From Rostratula benghalensis (taxonomy: Eukaryota > Chordata > Aves > Charadriiformes > Rostratulidae): a stretch of DNA of 64,000 bases. The stretch covers positions 3,198,393 to 3,262,392 of the forward strand of contig VXAI01000065.1 of assembly GCA_013399305.1 (NCBI GenBank). The letters are read 5' to 3'. Made by a program: the position numbers and the translations under genes. The notes below the pieces were generated by a model, which searched no databases, was not told where the DNA came from, and saw only the letters and a program-made list of their open reading frames with translations. Shown here one piece after another: positions 61,640 through 64,000 of this stretch; within the stretch, counting starts at the first letter, position 1; every line of letters starts with the position of its first letter.

Positions 61640-62364
61640 TTTTCCAACAACCCCATGCAGTGATACAAGCTCGGGAAAGAGTGACTGGAAAGATGCCTGG
61701 TGGAAAAGGACCAGGCAATGCTGATCAACAGCTAGCTGAATATGAGTCAGCAGTGTGCCCAGGTAGCCAAGAAGGCCAACAGAATCCTGGATTATATCAG
61801 GAATAATGTGGTCAGCAGGACTAGGGAAGTGATCGTCCTCCTGTACTCAGCACCTTGAGTACTGTGTTCAGTTTTGGGACCCTCTCCAGAAGAAAGACAT
61901 TGAAATTCTGGAGCGAGTCCATAGAAGGGCAATTAGGCTGGTGAGGGGTCTGGAGAACAAGTTTTATGAGGAGTGTCTGAGGGAGCTGGGGTTGTTTAGC
62001 CAGAAGAAAAGACCTTATCTTTCTCTACCACTACCTGAAAGGAGGTTGTGGAGAGGTGGAGGTCAGTCTCTTCTCCCAAGTCACAGCCAATAGGACAAGA
62101 GAAAATGGCCTCAAGTTACACCAAGAGATCTTTAGATTGGATATTAGGAAAAATTTATTCACCAAAGGGGTTGTCAAACATTGGAACACCCTGTCCAGGT
62201 AAATGATGGAATTCCCAACCCTGGAGATATTTAGAAGATGGGTAGGGTGGTGCTTAGCAACATGGTTTGGTGGCTGTTCTGTCAGTGTTAGGTTGATTAT
62301 TGGACTCAATGATCTTAAAGGTCACTTCCAACCTAGACAATTCTATGAACCTATGATTCTCTGA
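61640..62364 (+). mobile_element. CR1 LINE 3' portion
   Basis: Plus-strand CR1, from TCCAACAACCCCATGCAGTG through GGTGGAAAAGGACCAGGCAA, CAGCTAGCTGAATATGAGTC, GCCCAGGTAGCCAAGAAGGC, GTGTTCAGTTTTGGGACCCT, AGAAGGGCAATTAGGCTGGT, GAGGGAGCTGGGGTTGTTTA, TTGGATATTAGGAAAAATTT and GGTCACTTCCAACC to the tail TTCTATGAACCTATGATTCTCTG. The upstream half is the ORF2 C-terminal coding region, interrupted by stop codons and indels. The rest is 3' UTR. Both ends are clear, giving a 5'-truncated insertion of about 725 bases. The minus-strand open frame at 62031-62309 is antisense. Confidence 0.95.
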
Positions 62365-64000
62365 TTACTGTTTTGCTTTCTTACTGAAAGGTACAGAAGA
62401 TGAAGGTGGTTTCCTCAACTCTGCTTCCTGAGATGAGAAACATCCAAGCATGTTTTCCACCACTACACATTCACTCAGTTTTTTCCTGTTTCCAGCTATT
62501 TGGGTGTTTCATAGGACTCTGAATGTTAACATTTAAATTTCGCTACCTGAAGTATTTGCCACTATTTTTTAAAATAATTTTCACCTTAGCCTGCATGAGA
62601 CATCCCATTCTGCAGATACTCAAAAGGCACAGAGAGACTGTAAACCAGATCCAACAAAGGACACAGAATTATCTTGCCTTAAATAGAATCTTAAATTTAA
62701 GAGCTGCATTGCATTCCCTCTACATGAAAGATCCATCTGGGATCCCAAATTATGAGTACAAACCAAGGGCATAGGCATCCCTCTAGTTTAAATGTTTAAA
62801 GTTAACATGTTTGGAACATCTGTTACTAACCCTCCTTTTGTCATTGTCATACAATGTCATTGTCATGCAATGACACAAGGGTAAATCTTCAATCATACCT
62901 CCATGCAGGCTGCTATGAGAAACTACCATCCACTCGAACAGAGTGTGTATATCCCATTCCTAAAGACAAGTGTCTAGGACCTTCTTTTAAGGAGCTGAGG
63001 AAAGTCCTTTTTTTTTTTTTTCCTGTTACTGGGAAAGTCAAAGGAATGTGACCTCCTTCTGTCTGCCACCTGAATGAACATTACAGATATTGAAGTGTCA
63101 CCTTATTAATCATGGAGAGACAGTTTTAACTTCTATTGTACTTCAGTGCAGACACTGGGGATAGGACTCCTTAGCACTGAGGGAGGCTGGAGTCTTCCTC
63201 CAAGGAACAGTTCAGTTTTTTTTCTCTAATGACTTTTGAATATAAAAGTCTGGATAGTTTAAGAGTCACTGACCTCCTAGATCAGAAGGTTGTGGTACTG
63301 TATGGTATGCTCAATACCTGTCTTTCCAGCAGCAATTTCTGTCCACACATGCAGTTGGTTTTGGACCCATTCCCTCTGTCCAGTGTGGGGATGTCTTGTT
63401 GACATTAATGTGATTCTCGTGAAGCAGAGGTAATCATACTTGGCTTCAGTCTTTTCTTCTCATGACTTCTCTGGCAGTTTTCATTTTAAAGCAAGAGAAG
63501 ACACTGAGCACAGGCAGGAATTTTTCATCCTTCCCTTTGTAGTGAACTTGATGACTTTAATACTGAACACTTTTTTTGCCAGTTTCTTTTAAATGAACAC
63601 ACAATGATTCTCCAGTATAAGGTCTTCTTCATGTTTCTTTTTCTCATATTCTTTGAGTGATGATTAGTGATGCTGGCCTGCAGAGAGAGGCTTTGCAACA
63701 GGAAGAAATGACGGAGTAAGCAAGCAACAGGACAGGAGATGGGGTAGCAGTTCATCTAGGATCACAGAGAAATGTTAATCCAAGGGAAAAAGAAAAATGT
63801 AGCACCATTTCTGTAAATAGTTTCTTTTTAAAAAGCACCAAGAGGTTGAGTGCTTGTGCTTGAAGAGATGTAATGGAGTTAATTTTGCCAGTTACTTGAT
63901 CTGGGTGTAAAGATTTCAGTTTCAATCCTATTTGATGTATTCATTTCCACAGTGGTCAAGTCAGAGAAGTGCATATCATAAATACCAAAAGCTGAAACAT
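62365..64000. other. Unique non-coding sequence
   Basis: No gene or mobile element is recognised. A tandem duplication lies at 62839-62870 and a 14-base T run at 63008-63021. Short open frames (62523-62774 on the plus strand, 63525-63755 on the minus strand) resemble no family I know. Confidence 0.5.
62839..62875. repeat. 16-bp tandem duplication with hairpin
   Basis: TGTCATTGTCATACAA (62839-62854) is followed directly by TGTCATTGTCATGCAA (62855-62870), differing at one base. The second unit also begins with TGTCATTG, which pairs with CAATGACA at 62868-62875 to give an 8-bp stem with a 5-base loop. Confidence 0.9.

Noticed and set aside
62031..62309. Minus-strand frame of 92 codons
   Set aside because: It is antisense to the plus-strand CR1 3' portion.

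Overview
The window looks like avian nuclear DNA, probably from a large, AT-rich chromosome. The evidence is the repeat content: several CR1 LINE copies with the bird-style ATTCTATG-like 3' tail, two long terminal repeats (LTRs) whose sequence I recognise as common bird endogenous-retrovirus families, and very old MIR-like SINE remnants. Species and locus cannot be fixed from the sequence. Two short runs of N (13940-14050 and 40741-40816) are assembly gaps.

I find no host protein-coding exon, tRNA, rRNA, CpG island or CRISPR array that I can support. The open reading frames are short and have low-complexity or random-looking translations. The exceptions are pieces of decayed CR1 reverse transcriptase on the minus strand at 52412-53202. 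The window is best read as intergenic sequence or the inside of a very large intron.

Layout. 1-8845 is unique AT-rich sequence with a CR1-type tail motif near 6810-6860. 8846-9420 is an old minus-strand CR1 carrying a 24-bp tandem duplication. 9421-15125 is unique, with small tandem duplications and the first gap. 15126-16003 is a plus-strand solo LTR, and 17050-17562 is a minus-strand solo LTR of a different family, so the two promoters point at each other. 19548-19661 is a CCTTG-type microsatellite. A MIR-like SINE lies near 27815-27925 and a weaker one near 31655-31775. 29217-29630 and 31839-31910 are minus-strand CR1 3' ends. 31911-48254 is a long stretch free of recognisable elements, apart from simple repeats and the second gap. 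48255-48990 is a degraded minus-strand CR1. 52003-53497 is the largest CR1 (minus strand, about 1.5 kb, with reverse-transcriptase remnants). 60555-60758 and 61640-62364 are plus-strand CR1 3' ends.

No set of genes works together here. The functional interest is in possible regulatory DNA: convergent solo LTRs, MIR-like remnants, a perfect 10-bp-stem hairpin at 30650-30673, and several low-repeat segments that resemble conserved non-coding elements. That last reading is inference and needs an alignment to test. I saw no clear previously undescribed system.
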